Translations under genes and position numbers: made by a program
Shown: in pieces, positions 1 to 9,597 of the stretch
Layout: each line of letters opens with the position of its first letter
Position numbering within the stretch: the first letter of the stretch is position 1
DNA from: JAVBRU01 sp031547595
Lineage (GTDB): Bacteria > Bacillota > Clostridia > Christensenellales > Aristaeellaceae
Direction of reading: 5' to 3'
Length of the DNA: 62,407 nucleotides
NCBI GenBank assembly: GCA_031547595.1
Contig: JAVBRU010000006.1
Location: forward strand, 1-62,407
Notes under the pieces: model-generated
Told to the model about the DNA's origin: nothing
Seen by the model: the letters and a program-made list of their open reading frames with translations, nothing else
Databases searched by the model: none

Positions 1-3000
1 CGGTGGCTCATCTGCGCGGCAATGGCGCGGTAGCAGCTTTCGCCAAGCAATGTGCCGCGCGTGTGGGGCAAAAGCAGCGCCGGCATCAGGTACTCAAACA
101 TGGTGCCGCCCCAGCTGAGCAGCGTTGCCCCGCCGCCCGCCCGCGTCACCGCTCGCCCCATCCTGTACCAATGCTTGAGGGGTGCCTGGTGCGTCATCAC
201 CGCCACAAAGGACAACAGCCGTGCTTCGCTGGCCAAAAGATCATAATGCGAGTGACTGTACGCTTCGCCCATCACATCATAGCCCACATAAAACAAGCGC
301 TCCTTGGCGTCGTACAGCCGGGTCAAGTCCATGCGGGCAAAGAGCGCGTCAAAGCGCAAAGCGAGGCTTCGAAGCGCCGCGTCCATCTGCCCGGCCGCCT
401 GGCGTGCAGCCTGCGCACAGGTGAGCAGGCACGCGGCCAAATTGCCGGAATCCACAGACGACACAAAGCACGGCGTCAGCGGGCGCAGCGTGCGGGTATC
501 ATACCAGTTATATAAATGCCCGTGCCAGTGCTCCATTTTCTCCAGCGTGGAAAGGGTATCGTCAAAGCGCCGCCCCATCTGATCGGCATCGATAAACTTC
601 AGCTCATGCGCTGCCACGCAGGATAGCAGATACATGCCGATGTTGGTGGGCGATGTGCGGTAGGCAATGCCCCTGTCCGGCTCCATCTGCAGGTTGTCCG
701 GGGGCAGGAAATTGCCAGTTTCGTTCACGGTTTTTTCAAAAAAGCGCCAGGTATCCTGCGCCAGCTTTTCGGTGGCGGCGCGCATATCAGGTGTGAGGGG
801 CGCGGGCTCGCTGATGGGCTTATCCAGAAGCGGCGCCACCAGCGGGAACACCACCCACAAAAGCCCCACCGCCACGCTGGGCAAAAAGCCGCCAGGCAGG
901 AGTGAAAACACAATCAGCGCCGTGCCGCAGGCGATGCTTGTCAAAATTGGCGCGAGCGGCTGGTCACTCTCGCCCTCGGACTGTGCCGCCGTTACCCAGT
1001 TGAGCAGGTTCCGGTGGCTGACAAACTGCCGGTACACCGCACGCACCAGCGCATCCACCAGTGTTTCAGCCTTGGCGGGCAGCAAAAACAAGCGCAGCGG
1101 CATCCCCCTGAGCGGCCAGGGCAGCGCCAGCAGGCAAAGCCAGATGTTGCCCAGCGCCGTGCCCATCAAGAGCAGCAGGATCTGAAACACAGGCAGGATC
1201 GACCGGCGCATGTTATCCCATATCTTGTGGCGCGATAGCAGTGACAGCCGCCGGTCCATCAAAAACGGCAAGAGCTGCCAGTCCCCCCGCGTCCAGCGGT
1301 GCAGGCGCTTGCGCCAGCCGATCAGGCGCGCAGGATGGCCGTCATAGAAAGTAATATCCTCCGCCATCGCGCTGCCCACCACTTCGCCCTCGTACAGATC
1401 GTGGCTGAGCAGCCTGCCGTGGGGCACGCGCCCGTCCAGATGATGCAGCCAGGCTTCCGGCTGGTAAATGCCCTTGCCCACGAATGAGCCGCGGCCAAAC
1501 GTATCCTGATACACATCCTGCGCGGCCATGTTGTATGCGTCCGCACCGCCGCGCCCGCCAAGGTACAGCTGGGCGCGGGTCTTCACGGTATCCGCCATCA
1601 CGCACATTCGCGGCTGCACCACGGTGACACGGTCTTTTTGCAGCGGATGCTCCATCGTGCCCACCAGCTTTAGCGCCCCGCCAGGGGGCAGGAAGGTGTC
1701 GGCATCCAGGGTGATCACATACCGGTACCGGTCTTTCAGGCTTTTGATGTCCGCCGATGCCACCAGCAGCGTGTCGGCTATGTCCTCGCCAATCAAAAGA
1801 CGGTTCAGCATCTCCAGCGCGCCGCGCTTGCGCTCCCGCCCCATATAGCGCCGCTCTGTCACATTCCACATGCGTTTTCGGTGCAGATAATAGAACCCGC
1901 CGCCATAGGCTTCATTGAGCGCGTCAATGCCGGCCGAAGCGGCGTGCAGGATGATCTCGTCATCTGGCAAGGCCTGGGCAGGTGCGTCGGCAAAATCCCC
2001 CAACAGCATGAAGTCCAAATGCTTATATTCGTTGGCGCAGCGCAGCACCGTCAATTGCCGTGCCATCTTGAGCGCGTGTTTTTCGCTGAGCAACAGCGTT
2101 GGGATCACCACCAGCGTGCGGGTTTCGGGGGTCAATGCCTTCACCGCCATGCGCGGCAGCAGCCGGGGCGGCAGCCTGCGCCGCAGCGCCCCGTATACCA
2201 GCATGCGGTAGACCTCAGATGCGCATACCACAAGCGGCAACAGCGTATACCATGGCGCACCAAAGAAAATGCCAACCGCCAGCGAAACCGCTGCCAAGGC
2301 ATAGAGTGCGCAGCAAAAAACCGCCTGACGCCGCCCCGGCGTATGCGCGCGGCCCCCTTTTAGCAGGTATCGCTTGATGGCCGAAACATCCTCAATCAGA
2401 TAAAACCCTGCCTCGGCCTTGATGCCGCTCTCCTTGCCAGCCAGCGCCAGGGCGGCGCGCGCCACACTCATTTCGCTCACATGCAGGCTGTGCGCAATAT
2501 GCGAAACGCGCCTGGCATAATAGGCGCGGCTGTCCTCATCCATGCCCGGATAGGTGGAATCACTGCGAAGAAGTCCGCACACCGCGCTCAACTTTTCCTG
2601 CATCCGCGGCCAGGGCATGCGCATCGTAGCATGCAAGGACAAAATGGCCCGCGAAAGCTTTTGCTGGGTGATCATCATCTGTTCGTGCACGATGCGCGCC
2701 AGGCTGTCGGCATTTTTTTCGCCAGGCTGCAAAAGCGCGTCCACTTGTGAGAGCGCCGCCGCGTCCTCGCTGTCGGTCAGCAGCACAATGGTGCGCTCCA
2801 GCAGCAGCGAATCCTCCGGCAGCACCGCCGCCTTGCCATCCGATAAATTTTTCGCCAGCGCTTTGGCATCCCTTCGCACCCGCACCTCGTGCCAAAGCTG
2901 TTCAATACACGGCTCCATCTGCGAAAACAGCACGGCGCGAAGCGCCAAAGGAAGCTGCATCAGTTCATCCTGTGTCAGCTCCCGCCCTTTTTGATAGGCC

Positions 3001-3320
3001 GCGACCGCCTGCTCGATATCGTCTCTGGTGATACGCCCCTGCGTATCCTCAACCATCCCGCGCATCAGGCGCACGATGCACGCCTCGCCCCCTTGAGAAG
3101 GCACGCGCGGTGCGCGGCGAAGCTCCCGCTGCAATGTGACGGCGTTCTCCTGCAAAAATCGGGCGTGATCCTCCAGCCAGAGCGCCGCAGGCGATAATTC
3201 TTCCCGGGGGATGTTTTTAAGCGCCTGCTCCAGATGCGTGATGCGCATGCGCACACGCCTTGGTAGCCGGATTTTTGCTTGTCCCAGGGGCAACGCGCCC
3301 AGTTCAGGATGGTCTTTCAT
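1..3320 (-). CDS. Cyclic beta-1,2-glucan synthase-like protein (NdvB/Cgs), C-terminal part cut by window edge
   Basis: About 1106 codons are visible and the frame runs off the left edge. An ATG at 3320 follows GGAGGAACGGC. A soluble N-terminal part is followed by hydrophobic segments. The GT84 glycosyltransferase region then has YVITLDADTFLP near residue 530, with the family-typical HRKRMWN and MGRERKRG just before it and LLSHDLYEGE, RLHRWTRGDWQ after it. More membrane segments follow, then a glycoamylase-type region from about residue 850 (TSPTNIGMYLLS, HGHLYNWYDTRTL, SVDSGNLAACLL). Family members polymerise UDP-glucose into beta-1,2-glucan and cyclise it in the glycoamylase-like domain; a GH94 domain normally follows and would lie outside the window. 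The family call is firm; the exact product is inferred. Confidence 0.85.
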   Translation of the reverse strand, partial: MKDHPELGALPLGQAKIRLPRRVRMRITHLEQALKNIPREELSPAALWLEDHARFLQENAVTLQRELRRAPRVPSQGGEACIVRLMRGMVEDTQGRITRDDIEQAVAAYQKGRELTQDELMQLPLALRAVLFSQMEPCIEQLWHEVRVRRDAKALAKNLSDGKAAVLPEDSLLLERTIVLLTDSEDAAALSQVDALLQPGEKNADSLARIVHEQMMITQQKLSRAILSLHATMRMPWPRMQEKLSAVCGLLRSDSTYPGMDEDSRAYYARRVSHIAHSLHVSEMSVARAALALAGKESGIKAEAGFYLIEDVSAIKRYLLKGGRAHTPGRRQAVFCCALYALAAVSLAVGIFFGAPWYTLLPLVVCASEVYRMLVYGALRRRLPPRLLPRMAVKALTPETRTLVVIPTLLLSEKHALKMARQLTVLRCANEYKHLDFMLLGDFADAPAQALPDDEIILHAASAGIDALNEAYGGGFYYLHRKRMWNVTERRYMGRERKRGALEMLNRLLIGEDIADTLLVASADIKSLKDRYRYVITLDADTFLPPGGALKLVGTMEHPLQKDRVTVVQPRMCVMADTVKTRAQLYLGGRGGADAYNMAAQDVYQDTFGRGSFVGKGIYQPEAWLHHLDGRVPHGRLLSHDLYEGEVVGSAMAEDITFYDGHPARLIGWRKRLHRWTRGDWQLLPFLMDRRLSLLSRHKIWDNMRRSILPVFQILLLLMGTALGNIWLCLLALPWPLRGMPLRLFLLPAKAETLVDALVRAVYRQFVSHRNLLNWVTAAQSEGESDQPLAPILTSIACGTALIVFSLLPGGFLPSVAVGLLWVVFPLVAPLLDKPISEPAPLTPDMRAATEKLAQDTWRFFEKTVNETGNFLPPDNLQMEPDRGIAYRTSPTNIGMYLLSCVAAHELKFIDADQMGRRFDDTLSTLEKMEHWHGHLYNWYDTRTLRPLTPCFVSSVDSGNLAACLLTCAQAARQAAGQMDAALRSLALRFDALFARMDLTRLYDAKERLFYVGYDVMGEAYSHSHYDLLASEARLLSFVAVMTHQAPLKHWYRMGRAVTRAGGGATLLSWGGTMFEYLMPALLLPHTRGTLLGESCYRAIAAQMSH

Positions 3321-3380
3321 GCCGTTCCTCCGCTTTACTATGATTTAACCTAGTATTAGCAACTTAATGAAATAAAAAAC

Positions 3381-3409
3381 TGGAAATGTCATTCCTTTTG
3401 TGTTATAAT
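3381..3409 (+). promoter_or_regulatory. Putative sigma-A promoter of the glycogen operon
   Basis: TGGAAA, a 17-nt spacer and TATAAT lie 42 nt before the glgB ATG. No other strong -10 box is seen in the AT-rich divergent gap (3321-3450) on this strand. The promoter for the minus-strand glucan synthase must lie in the same gap, but I could not place it convincingly. Confidence 0.6.
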
Positions 3410-3450
3410 ACAAAAAGAATATGTGTCCCCCAGGGCAAGGAGGGATCATC

Positions 3451-5460
3451 ATGTGGTATCAAGCGCCTACTGCCGATATCCGCAGTCAATATCACCAGGG
3501 CACTTGTAATAGTGTTTACCATTTTTTAGGTGCCCATCAGGTAACACAGAACGGTGTTTTGTTGTGGCATTTTGCCGTCTGGGCACCCAACGCGCGCGCC
3601 GTATCGGTCACTGGCGAGTTTTGTGAATGGAGCAACACCGCCCACCCCATGACCAAGCAATACGATGGCATTTGGGAGGTGCGCCTTCCCGCCACGCTGT
3701 TTGATATCGACAGCGATGTGAAGCGCTATCAATACGAGGGCGCGGCCGATAAACTGACCGCATACAAATACGCCATTTGTGGCGCGGATGGCGAGTGGCA
3801 CCTGAAGGGAGACCCCTTTGCCTTCCAGTTTGAGCTTCGCCCCCGCACAGCCAGCCGCATTTGCGATATCGACGCCTTCCAGTGGACGGATCAGGCATGG
3901 ATACAAAAACGCGCGAAGTGGAACCCCTACAAAAGCCCCATCAACATATACGAAATGCACCTTGGCACCTGGCGGCAGCATGAGGACGGCACGCTGTACA
4001 CCTACGGCGAGATCGCGGACGCGCTGATCCCCTACCTGACCGACATGGGCTACACCCATGTGGAGCTGATGCCGGTGATGGAGCATCCCTTTGATGGCTC
4101 CTGGGGCTATCAGGTGACGGGGTACTACGCGCCCACCGCGCGCTATGGCACGCCGGAGGATTTTATGCGCTTTGTGGACAGGCTGCATAACGCCGGGATC
4201 GGCGTGTTGCTGGACTGGGTGCCCGCGCATTTCCCCCGGGATGAATCCGGCCTTCGCCGCTTTGACGGCACCCCCTGCTATGAGCATGGCGACCCGCGCC
4301 GCGGCGATATGCCCCAGTGGGGCACGCATCTGTTTGATTTTGCAAGGGGCGAGGTGTGCAGCTTCCTTCTGTCCAACGCATGCTTCTGGCTGGATTACTA
4401 CCACGCCGACGGCCTGCGCTGCGATGCCGTGAGCAGCATGCTATACCTGGATTTCTGCCGCGAAGACGGCGAATGGCTGCCCAACCAGTATGGCAACCAC
4501 GACAACCTGGACGCCATACATTTTCTTCGCCGCCTCAATGAAACGGTGTACCACGATTACCCGGGCGTACTGATGATCGCCGAGGAGTCCAGCGCCTACC
4601 CGATGGTGACCAAGCCCACCTATATGGGCGGATTGGGCTTTGGCTTCAAATGGAATATGGGATGGATGAATGACATCCTCTCCTATATCAAGCTTGACCC
4701 GATTTACAGGAAATATCACCACGACAAGCTGACATTCTCACTTTTTTATGCCTTCAACGAAAACTTTGTGCTGCCCTTCTCCCATGATGAGGTGGTGCAC
4801 GGCAAGCACAGCATGCTGGACAAGCAGCCGGGCGACCTGTGGCGCAAGTTTGCAGGGCTTCGGGCACTGTATGGATACACGATGGCGCATCCCGGCAAAA
4901 AGCTGCTGTTTATGGGCAGCGAGTTTGGCCATTTCATCGAATGGAAGGACGACGACCAGCTGGATTGGTTTCTGCTACTGTACGAAAAGCACCCGGAGAT
5001 GCAAAAGTATGTGCGCGCGCTCAACCATTTGTACAAATCCACCCCCGCGCTCTACGAGCAGGACGATAGCTGGAACGGTTTTGAATGGCTGGCTGTGGAC
5101 GATGCGGACAACAGCGTGCTGGCCTTCACCCGCTCCGACAAATCCGGCAACTGTATTGCCGCCGTCGTCAACTTCACCCCCGCGCACCACGGCCAATACC
5201 GCATGGGGCTGCCCGCCCCCGGCACGCTGACAGAGCTTCTTAACAGCGACCGCGCCGAATATGCCGGCAGCAACCAATACAACGCCGCCCCTATCAAGGC
5301 CGAGAACCGACCCCAGGGCAGCCACCCCTACAGCGCCGTATTGTGTGTGCCACCGCTATCCACGGTGTACTACACCTATAAAAAAGCGACCCCCAGGAAA
5401 TCCCCGGGCACAAAAACGATAAAGAAAAATAACGACACTCCAGAAATTATGAAAGGATGA
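3451..5460 (+). CDS. glgB: 1,4-alpha-glucan branching enzyme GlgB
   Basis: 669 residues. Start chosen at the ATG after AAGGAGGGATCATC; an upstream in-frame ATG at 3421 has no ribosome binding site. An N-terminal beta-sandwich (FAVWAPNARAVSVTGEF) precedes a GH13 barrel. Conserved regions are visible: DGLRCDAV (nucleophile about Asp325), VLMIAEES (acid/base about Glu378) and LPFSHDEVVHG (about Asp446). The enzyme cuts alpha-1,4 chains and reattaches them as alpha-1,6 branches in glycogen. It is first in a tight four-gene operon, with the glgC start only 4 nt after its stop. The last 25 or so residues are a basic, low-complexity tail. Confidence 0.95.
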   Translation: MWYQAPTADIRSQYHQGTCNSVYHFLGAHQVTQNGVLLWHFAVWAPNARAVSVTGEFCEWSNTAHPMTKQYDGIWEVRLPATLFDIDSDVKRYQYEGAADKLTAYKYAICGADGEWHLKGDPFAFQFELRPRTASRICDIDAFQWTDQAWIQKRAKWNPYKSPINIYEMHLGTWRQHEDGTLYTYGEIADALIPYLTDMGYTHVELMPVMEHPFDGSWGYQVTGYYAPTARYGTPEDFMRFVDRLHNAGIGVLLDWVPAHFPRDESGLRRFDGTPCYEHGDPRRGDMPQWGTHLFDFARGEVCSFLLSNACFWLDYYHADGLRCDAVSSMLYLDFCREDGEWLPNQYGNHDNLDAIHFLRRLNETVYHDYPGVLMIAEESSAYPMVTKPTYMGGLGFGFKWNMGWMNDILSYIKLDPIYRKYHHDKLTFSLFYAFNENFVLPFSHDEVVHGKHSMLDKQPGDLWRKFAGLRALYGYTMAHPGKKLLFMGSEFGHFIEWKDDDQLDWFLLLYEKHPEMQKYVRALNHLYKSTPALYEQDDSWNGFEWLAVDDADNSVLAFTRSDKSGNCIAAVVNFTPAHHGQYRMGLPAPGTLTELLNSDRAEYAGSNQYNAAPIKAENRPQGSHPYSAVLCVPPLSTVYYTYKKATPRKSPGTKTIKKNNDTPEIMKG

Positions 5461-5464
5461 TTCC

Positions 5465-6640
5465 ATGCTCCGCAAAAAACGTTGTGTCGCCATGCTTCTG
5501 GCTGGCGGCCAAGGCAGCCGCTTGGGCGTGCTGACCCAGACCATGGCGAAACCCGCAGTTCCCTATGGCGGTAAATACCGCATCATCGACTTTCCCCTCA
5601 GCAACTGTGCCAACAGCGGCATAGACGTGGTCGGCGTATTGACGCAGTACCAGCCGCTGGAATTAAACGCGTACATCGCCAGCGGCGCGCCCTGGGATTT
5701 GGACTTGGTGAACGGCGGCGTATTCGTGCTGCCGCCCTACCACACCGGCAAGACAGGCGAATGGTATCGCGGCACCGCCAACGCCATCTACCAGAACCTC
5801 GCCTTTATTGCCCAGTATAACCCCGATTACGTGTTGATCCTCTCCGGCGACCATATCTACAAAATGGACTACTCCGCCATGATCGAGCACCACGTGGCGC
5901 ACAATGCCGATGCCACCATTGCCGTGCGTCAGGTGCCGTGGGAGGAAGCCAGCCGCTTTGGCATTATGAACACCGATGCCGAGAGCAATATCACCGAGTT
6001 TGAAGAAAAGCCCGCGAACCCCAAATCCAACAACGCCAGCATGGGCGTGTATGTGTTCAGCTGGGACAAGCTGAAGCAGTACCTGACGGCGGACGAAGCC
6101 GATAAAAAATCCTCCAACGACTTTGGCAAAAACATCATCCCCACCATGCTGAGTGACGGCCAGCGGATGGTGGCCTATTCCTTCAACGGCTATTGGAAAG
6201 ACGTGGGCACCATCGAAAGCCTGTGGGAAGCCAATATGGACCTGCTGGAAGACGTGCCGGAAATCGATTTGCATGATAAAAAGTTCCGCATTTATGCACG
6301 TAACCTGGGCATGCCCCCCCAGTACATCGCCGAAGACACGCTGGTAGATAACTGCCTGATCACCGAGGGCTGCGAAATCAGCGGCACGGTGCAGCACAGC
6401 GTATTGTCCTCCGGCGCGGTGGTGGAGCGCGGCGCGCAGGTGGTGGACAGCGTGATCATGCCCGGCGCAAGGGTGCAAAGCGGCGCGGTGGTGCGTCGTG
6501 CCATCGTTGCCGAGGGCGCAATTGTTGGTAAAGACGCCATCATTGGCGAAATGACGGGCAACATCGCGGTGGTTGGCAACAACTGCGTGGTGCCGCAAGG
6601 CACGGTGGTCAAGGCCGGCGAGCAATTCAATAAGGGTTGA
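5465..6640 (+). CDS. glgC: Glucose-1-phosphate adenylyltransferase, catalytic subunit GlgC
   Basis: 391 residues, ATG preceded by AAAGGATGATTCC. It makes ADP-glucose from glucose-1-phosphate and ATP, the committed step of bacterial glycogen synthesis. The nucleotidyltransferase signature AGGQGSRL (about residues 13-20) and KPAVPYGGKYRIIDFP are intact, as are the SGDHIYKMDY and EEKPANPKSN stretches. The C-terminal part is a left-handed beta-helix with hexapeptide-like repeats (for example GAVVERGAQVVDSVIMPGA). It is followed directly by the GlgD-type paralogue, the arrangement known from Bacillus and Clostridia, where the two subunits form a mixed tetramer. Confidence 0.95.
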   Translation: MLRKKRCVAMLLAGGQGSRLGVLTQTMAKPAVPYGGKYRIIDFPLSNCANSGIDVVGVLTQYQPLELNAYIASGAPWDLDLVNGGVFVLPPYHTGKTGEWYRGTANAIYQNLAFIAQYNPDYVLILSGDHIYKMDYSAMIEHHVAHNADATIAVRQVPWEEASRFGIMNTDAESNITEFEEKPANPKSNNASMGVYVFSWDKLKQYLTADEADKKSSNDFGKNIIPTMLSDGQRMVAYSFNGYWKDVGTIESLWEANMDLLEDVPEIDLHDKKFRIYARNLGMPPQYIAEDTLVDNCLITEGCEISGTVQHSVLSSGAVVERGAQVVDSVIMPGARVQSGAVVRRAIVAEGAIVGKDAIIGEMTGNIAVVGNNCVVPQGTVVKAGEQFNKG

Positions 6641-6653
6641 GGAGGGTACGCAT

Positions 6654-7775
6654 ATGAACAACATCATGGGCATTTTATATACCGGCGAACGTGACACACA
6701 GCTGCGGGAGCTCAGCGCTATGCGTGCCATTGCGGCCGTGCCGCTGGGCGGGCGCTACCGCATGATCGACTTTCCGTTAAGCAGCATGGTGGGCAGCGGC
6801 ATCAGCAACATCGGCGTCATCATGCAAAAGAACGACCACAGCCTGATGGATCACCTCGGCTCCGGCAAGGAGTGGGATCTGCACGGCAAGCGCAGCGGCC
6901 TGGTAATACTGCCGCCCTTCCTGACGCGGGAAAACGTGGGCGTATATTCCGGGTTCCTCGATTCCCTGCGCAGCAACCTCCATTATCTGCGCCGCAGCAA
7001 AGAGCGCTATGTGGTGATCTCCGACACGCACATGATCTATACCGCGCGCTTTGATGAGTTTGTGGCGCAGCACGAAGCCAGCGGCGCGGACATCACTTTG
7101 ATGTACACCAAGGACAAAGGCGTGCGCCGCAATGGCTCCGGCCGTTATCTGGAAGTAGCAGACGATGGTAAAGTGACGCAGCTGGAAATCGAGCCCAGTA
7201 TCCCCCACTTTGACTGCACCTATATGGAAGTTTTCTGCGCGCGGCGCGAGCTTCTGATCGACCTGGTAGACCGCGCGGTATCCCGCGGCCAATACCACTT
7301 CACCCGCGACCTGCTCATCGGTGCCCTCCGCGATCAATCGCTCAACATCCGCGGCTACGAATGCAAGGCCAAGGTATGGAACATAGACTCTGTGCAGGCA
7401 TATTTTGCTTGTAATATGGACATGCTCAATACCCAGATGCGTCATGAACTGTTCACGGAGGACAGGCCGGTGCTCACCAAGCTGCGCGACGAAATGCCCT
7501 CCCGCTACCTTGGCGGCGCACAAATCCACAACTCGCTGATCGCCGATGGCTGCGTGATTGCGGGCACGGTGGAAAACAGCATTCTATTCCGCGGCGTACG
7601 CGTGGAAAAAGGCGCGCATGTGCGCGACAGCATTGTGATGCAAGACGGCCACATCTGCCAGCGGGCAGAGCTGCAAAACTGCATTTTAGACAAGCAGGCC
7701 ACCATCCGTGAAGGCACGCGCCTACTAGGCCCGCGCAGCTACCCCATCGTCATCGCGAAAAATTTGACCGTGTAG
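6654..7775 (+). CDS. glgD: Glucose-1-phosphate adenylyltransferase regulatory subunit GlgD
   Basis: 373 residues. Start chosen at the ATG after GAGGAGGGTACGCAT; upstream in-frame codons lie inside glgC. It is homologous to GlgC (PLGGRYRMIDFPLSSMV), but the N-terminal GGxGxRL nucleotide-binding loop is replaced by YTGERDTQLRELSAMR. This is the known hallmark of GlgD, which has little catalytic activity alone and tunes GlgC. The C-terminal beta-helix repeats are present (HNSLIADGCVIAGTVENS). The glgA start follows 14 nt after its stop, so the four genes are probably one transcript. Confidence 0.93.
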   Translation: MNNIMGILYTGERDTQLRELSAMRAIAAVPLGGRYRMIDFPLSSMVGSGISNIGVIMQKNDHSLMDHLGSGKEWDLHGKRSGLVILPPFLTRENVGVYSGFLDSLRSNLHYLRRSKERYVVISDTHMIYTARFDEFVAQHEASGADITLMYTKDKGVRRNGSGRYLEVADDGKVTQLEIEPSIPHFDCTYMEVFCARRELLIDLVDRAVSRGQYHFTRDLLIGALRDQSLNIRGYECKAKVWNIDSVQAYFACNMDMLNTQMRHELFTEDRPVLTKLRDEMPSRYLGGAQIHNSLIADGCVIAGTVENSILFRGVRVEKGAHVRDSIVMQDGHICQRAELQNCILDKQATIREGTRLLGPRSYPIVIAKNLTV

Positions 7776-7789
7776 GAGGAACTTTGCCT

Positions 7790-9541
7790 ATGAACATCCT
7801 GTTTACCGCTGCCGAGTGCGTGCCGTTTGTCAAAACGGGCGGCTTGGCTGATGTGGTGGGTGCGCTTGCGCCCGTTCTGGCCGCCAAGGGCCATGACGTG
7901 CGCGTCATGCTGCCGCTGTATGCCGCTATTCCCCAAACCTACGTGCAGTCCATGCGCCATGTGCTGGATTTTGAGGTGGAGCTGGGCTGGCGCAGGCACT
8001 ACTGTGGCATCGAAGCGCTGGAGAAGGATGGCGTCACCTATTACTTTATCGACAACAAGTACTACTTTGGCCGCAACTATATCTATGGCCTGGGTGGGGA
8101 CGAGCACGAGCGCTTTGGCTTCTTCTGCCGCGCGGCGCTCAATGCGCTGCCGCTGCTGGGCTTTCAACCCGAAATCCTGCACGCGCACGACTGGCAAAGC
8201 GGCATGATCCCGGCACTGCTCAAAATCCAGTATCAGCATCTGCCCTTCTATACCCCCATCAAAACCCTGTTCACCATCCACAACCTGCAATACCAGGGCA
8301 TCTTCGAAATCCGTGCCGTGCAGGATGTGCTGGGGCTTGGCGACAGCCTGTTCACCAACGACAAGCTGGAGTGCTTTGGCTGTGCCAACTTCCTCAAAGC
8401 GGGCCTGGTGTATGCGGATGAAATCACCACCGTCAGCCCCAGCTATGCCGAGGAAATCCAAACTGCCTATTATGGAGAGCGCCTGGACGGCCTGTTGCGT
8501 GCGCGCCGTGCACAGCTGTCCGGCGTGCTCAATGGCATTGACATCATTGAGTACGACCCCGCGACCGACCCCGCCCTGCCCGCGCGCTATACCGAAGAGG
8601 ATTTGAGCGGCAAGGCCGCGTGCAAACGCACCCTGCAGGAGGAGCTAGGCCTCGAAATCCGCCCCGATGTGCCCATTGTGGCCATCATCAGCCGCCTGAG
8701 CAACCAAAAGGGCCTGGATCTATTGGACTTTGTGATTGATGAAGTGATGAGTGAAGACCTGCAATTGGTGGTGCTTGGCATGGGCGAGGCACGTTATGTG
8801 AATCTCTTCAGCTGGGCAGAGCAGGAATATCACGGCCGCGTGGCCGCGCGCTTCAAGATGGACGGTGCGCTGGCGCACCGTATCTATGCGGGCGCGGATA
8901 TGTTCCTGATGCCCTCGCAGTTTGAGCCCTGCGGCCTCAGCCAGATGATCGCACTGCGCTATGGCACGGTGCCAGTTGTGCGCGAGACCGGCGGCCTTCG
9001 CGATACCGTGCTGTCCTACAACGATGCCAATGGCGCGGGCAATGGCTTCTCCTTCTTCAACTACAACGCGCATGATATGCTGTATACCCTGCGCCGCGCA
9101 CTGCACTTCTATCACAACCAGAAGGCGACCTGGCATATGCTGCAGGTGCGCGGCATGACGGGCGATTATTCTTGGAACCAGTCTGCCGATACCTATCTGG
9201 CGCTGTACCAGAGCATACTGGACGTCCCGGTGGTCAAACGCGCACGCAAGAAGGCGGCAGCAGTGGAAGCACCTGTGGAGGAAATCCCCGTTGTAGAAAC
9301 GCCCGTCAAAAAGACACGAAAAAAGGCAACGGAAACTCCCGTTGTGGAAATCCCGGTTGAAGAACCTACCGTTAAGAAGACGCGTAAAAAAGCAGCAGAA
9401 GCCCCCGTTGTGGAAACCCCTGTTGTGGAAGTGCCCGTCAAAAAGACGCGCAAAAAAGCGGCGGAAGCGCCTGTGTTAGAAGCCCCTGCTGCGGAAGCAC
9501 CCGCCAAAAAGACACGCAAAAAATCTACGCTGTTGTCATAA
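7790..9541 (+). CDS. glgA: Glycogen synthase GlgA with basic repeat tail
   Basis: 583 residues. The ATG at 7790 is 9 nt from AGGAGGA; a TTG at 7784 is too close to that site. GT5 features: KTGGLADVVGAL near residue 15 for ADP-glucose binding, AHDWQSGMIPALLK, SRLSNQKGLDLL, and the C-terminal MPSQFEPCGLSQMIALRYG acceptor/donor region. It extends alpha-1,4 chains from ADP-glucose. The catalytic part ends near residue 480, about the usual length of the family. The remaining 100 or so residues are a low-complexity tail of Pro/Val/Glu/Ala with four copies of KKTRKK, ending KKSTLLS. That extension is not part of ordinary GlgA and its role is unknown. Confidence 0.95.
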   Translation: MNILFTAAECVPFVKTGGLADVVGALAPVLAAKGHDVRVMLPLYAAIPQTYVQSMRHVLDFEVELGWRRHYCGIEALEKDGVTYYFIDNKYYFGRNYIYGLGGDEHERFGFFCRAALNALPLLGFQPEILHAHDWQSGMIPALLKIQYQHLPFYTPIKTLFTIHNLQYQGIFEIRAVQDVLGLGDSLFTNDKLECFGCANFLKAGLVYADEITTVSPSYAEEIQTAYYGERLDGLLRARRAQLSGVLNGIDIIEYDPATDPALPARYTEEDLSGKAACKRTLQEELGLEIRPDVPIVAIISRLSNQKGLDLLDFVIDEVMSEDLQLVVLGMGEARYVNLFSWAEQEYHGRVAARFKMDGALAHRIYAGADMFLMPSQFEPCGLSQMIALRYGTVPVVRETGGLRDTVLSYNDANGAGNGFSFFNYNAHDMLYTLRRALHFYHNQKATWHMLQVRGMTGDYSWNQSADTYLALYQSILDVPVVKRARKKAAAVEAPVEEIPVVETPVKKTRKKATETPVVEIPVEEPTVKKTRKKAAEAPVVETPVVEVPVKKTRKKAAEAPVLEAPAAEAPAKKTRKKSTLLS

Positions 9542-9556
9542 AATTGAATTACTCAA

Positions 9557-9589
9557 AAATACCGTATGGACAGAATCCATACGGTATTT
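9557..9589. terminator. Bidirectional intrinsic terminator between glgA and the converging gene
   Basis: A perfect 14-bp inverted repeat (AAATACCGTATGGA and its complement) with the loop CAGAA starts 15 nt after the glgA stop. The A/T ends give U-rich tails in both directions, so it can end glgA and the minus-strand gene at 9598. Confidence 0.85.
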
Positions 9590-9597
9590 ATTTGGCT

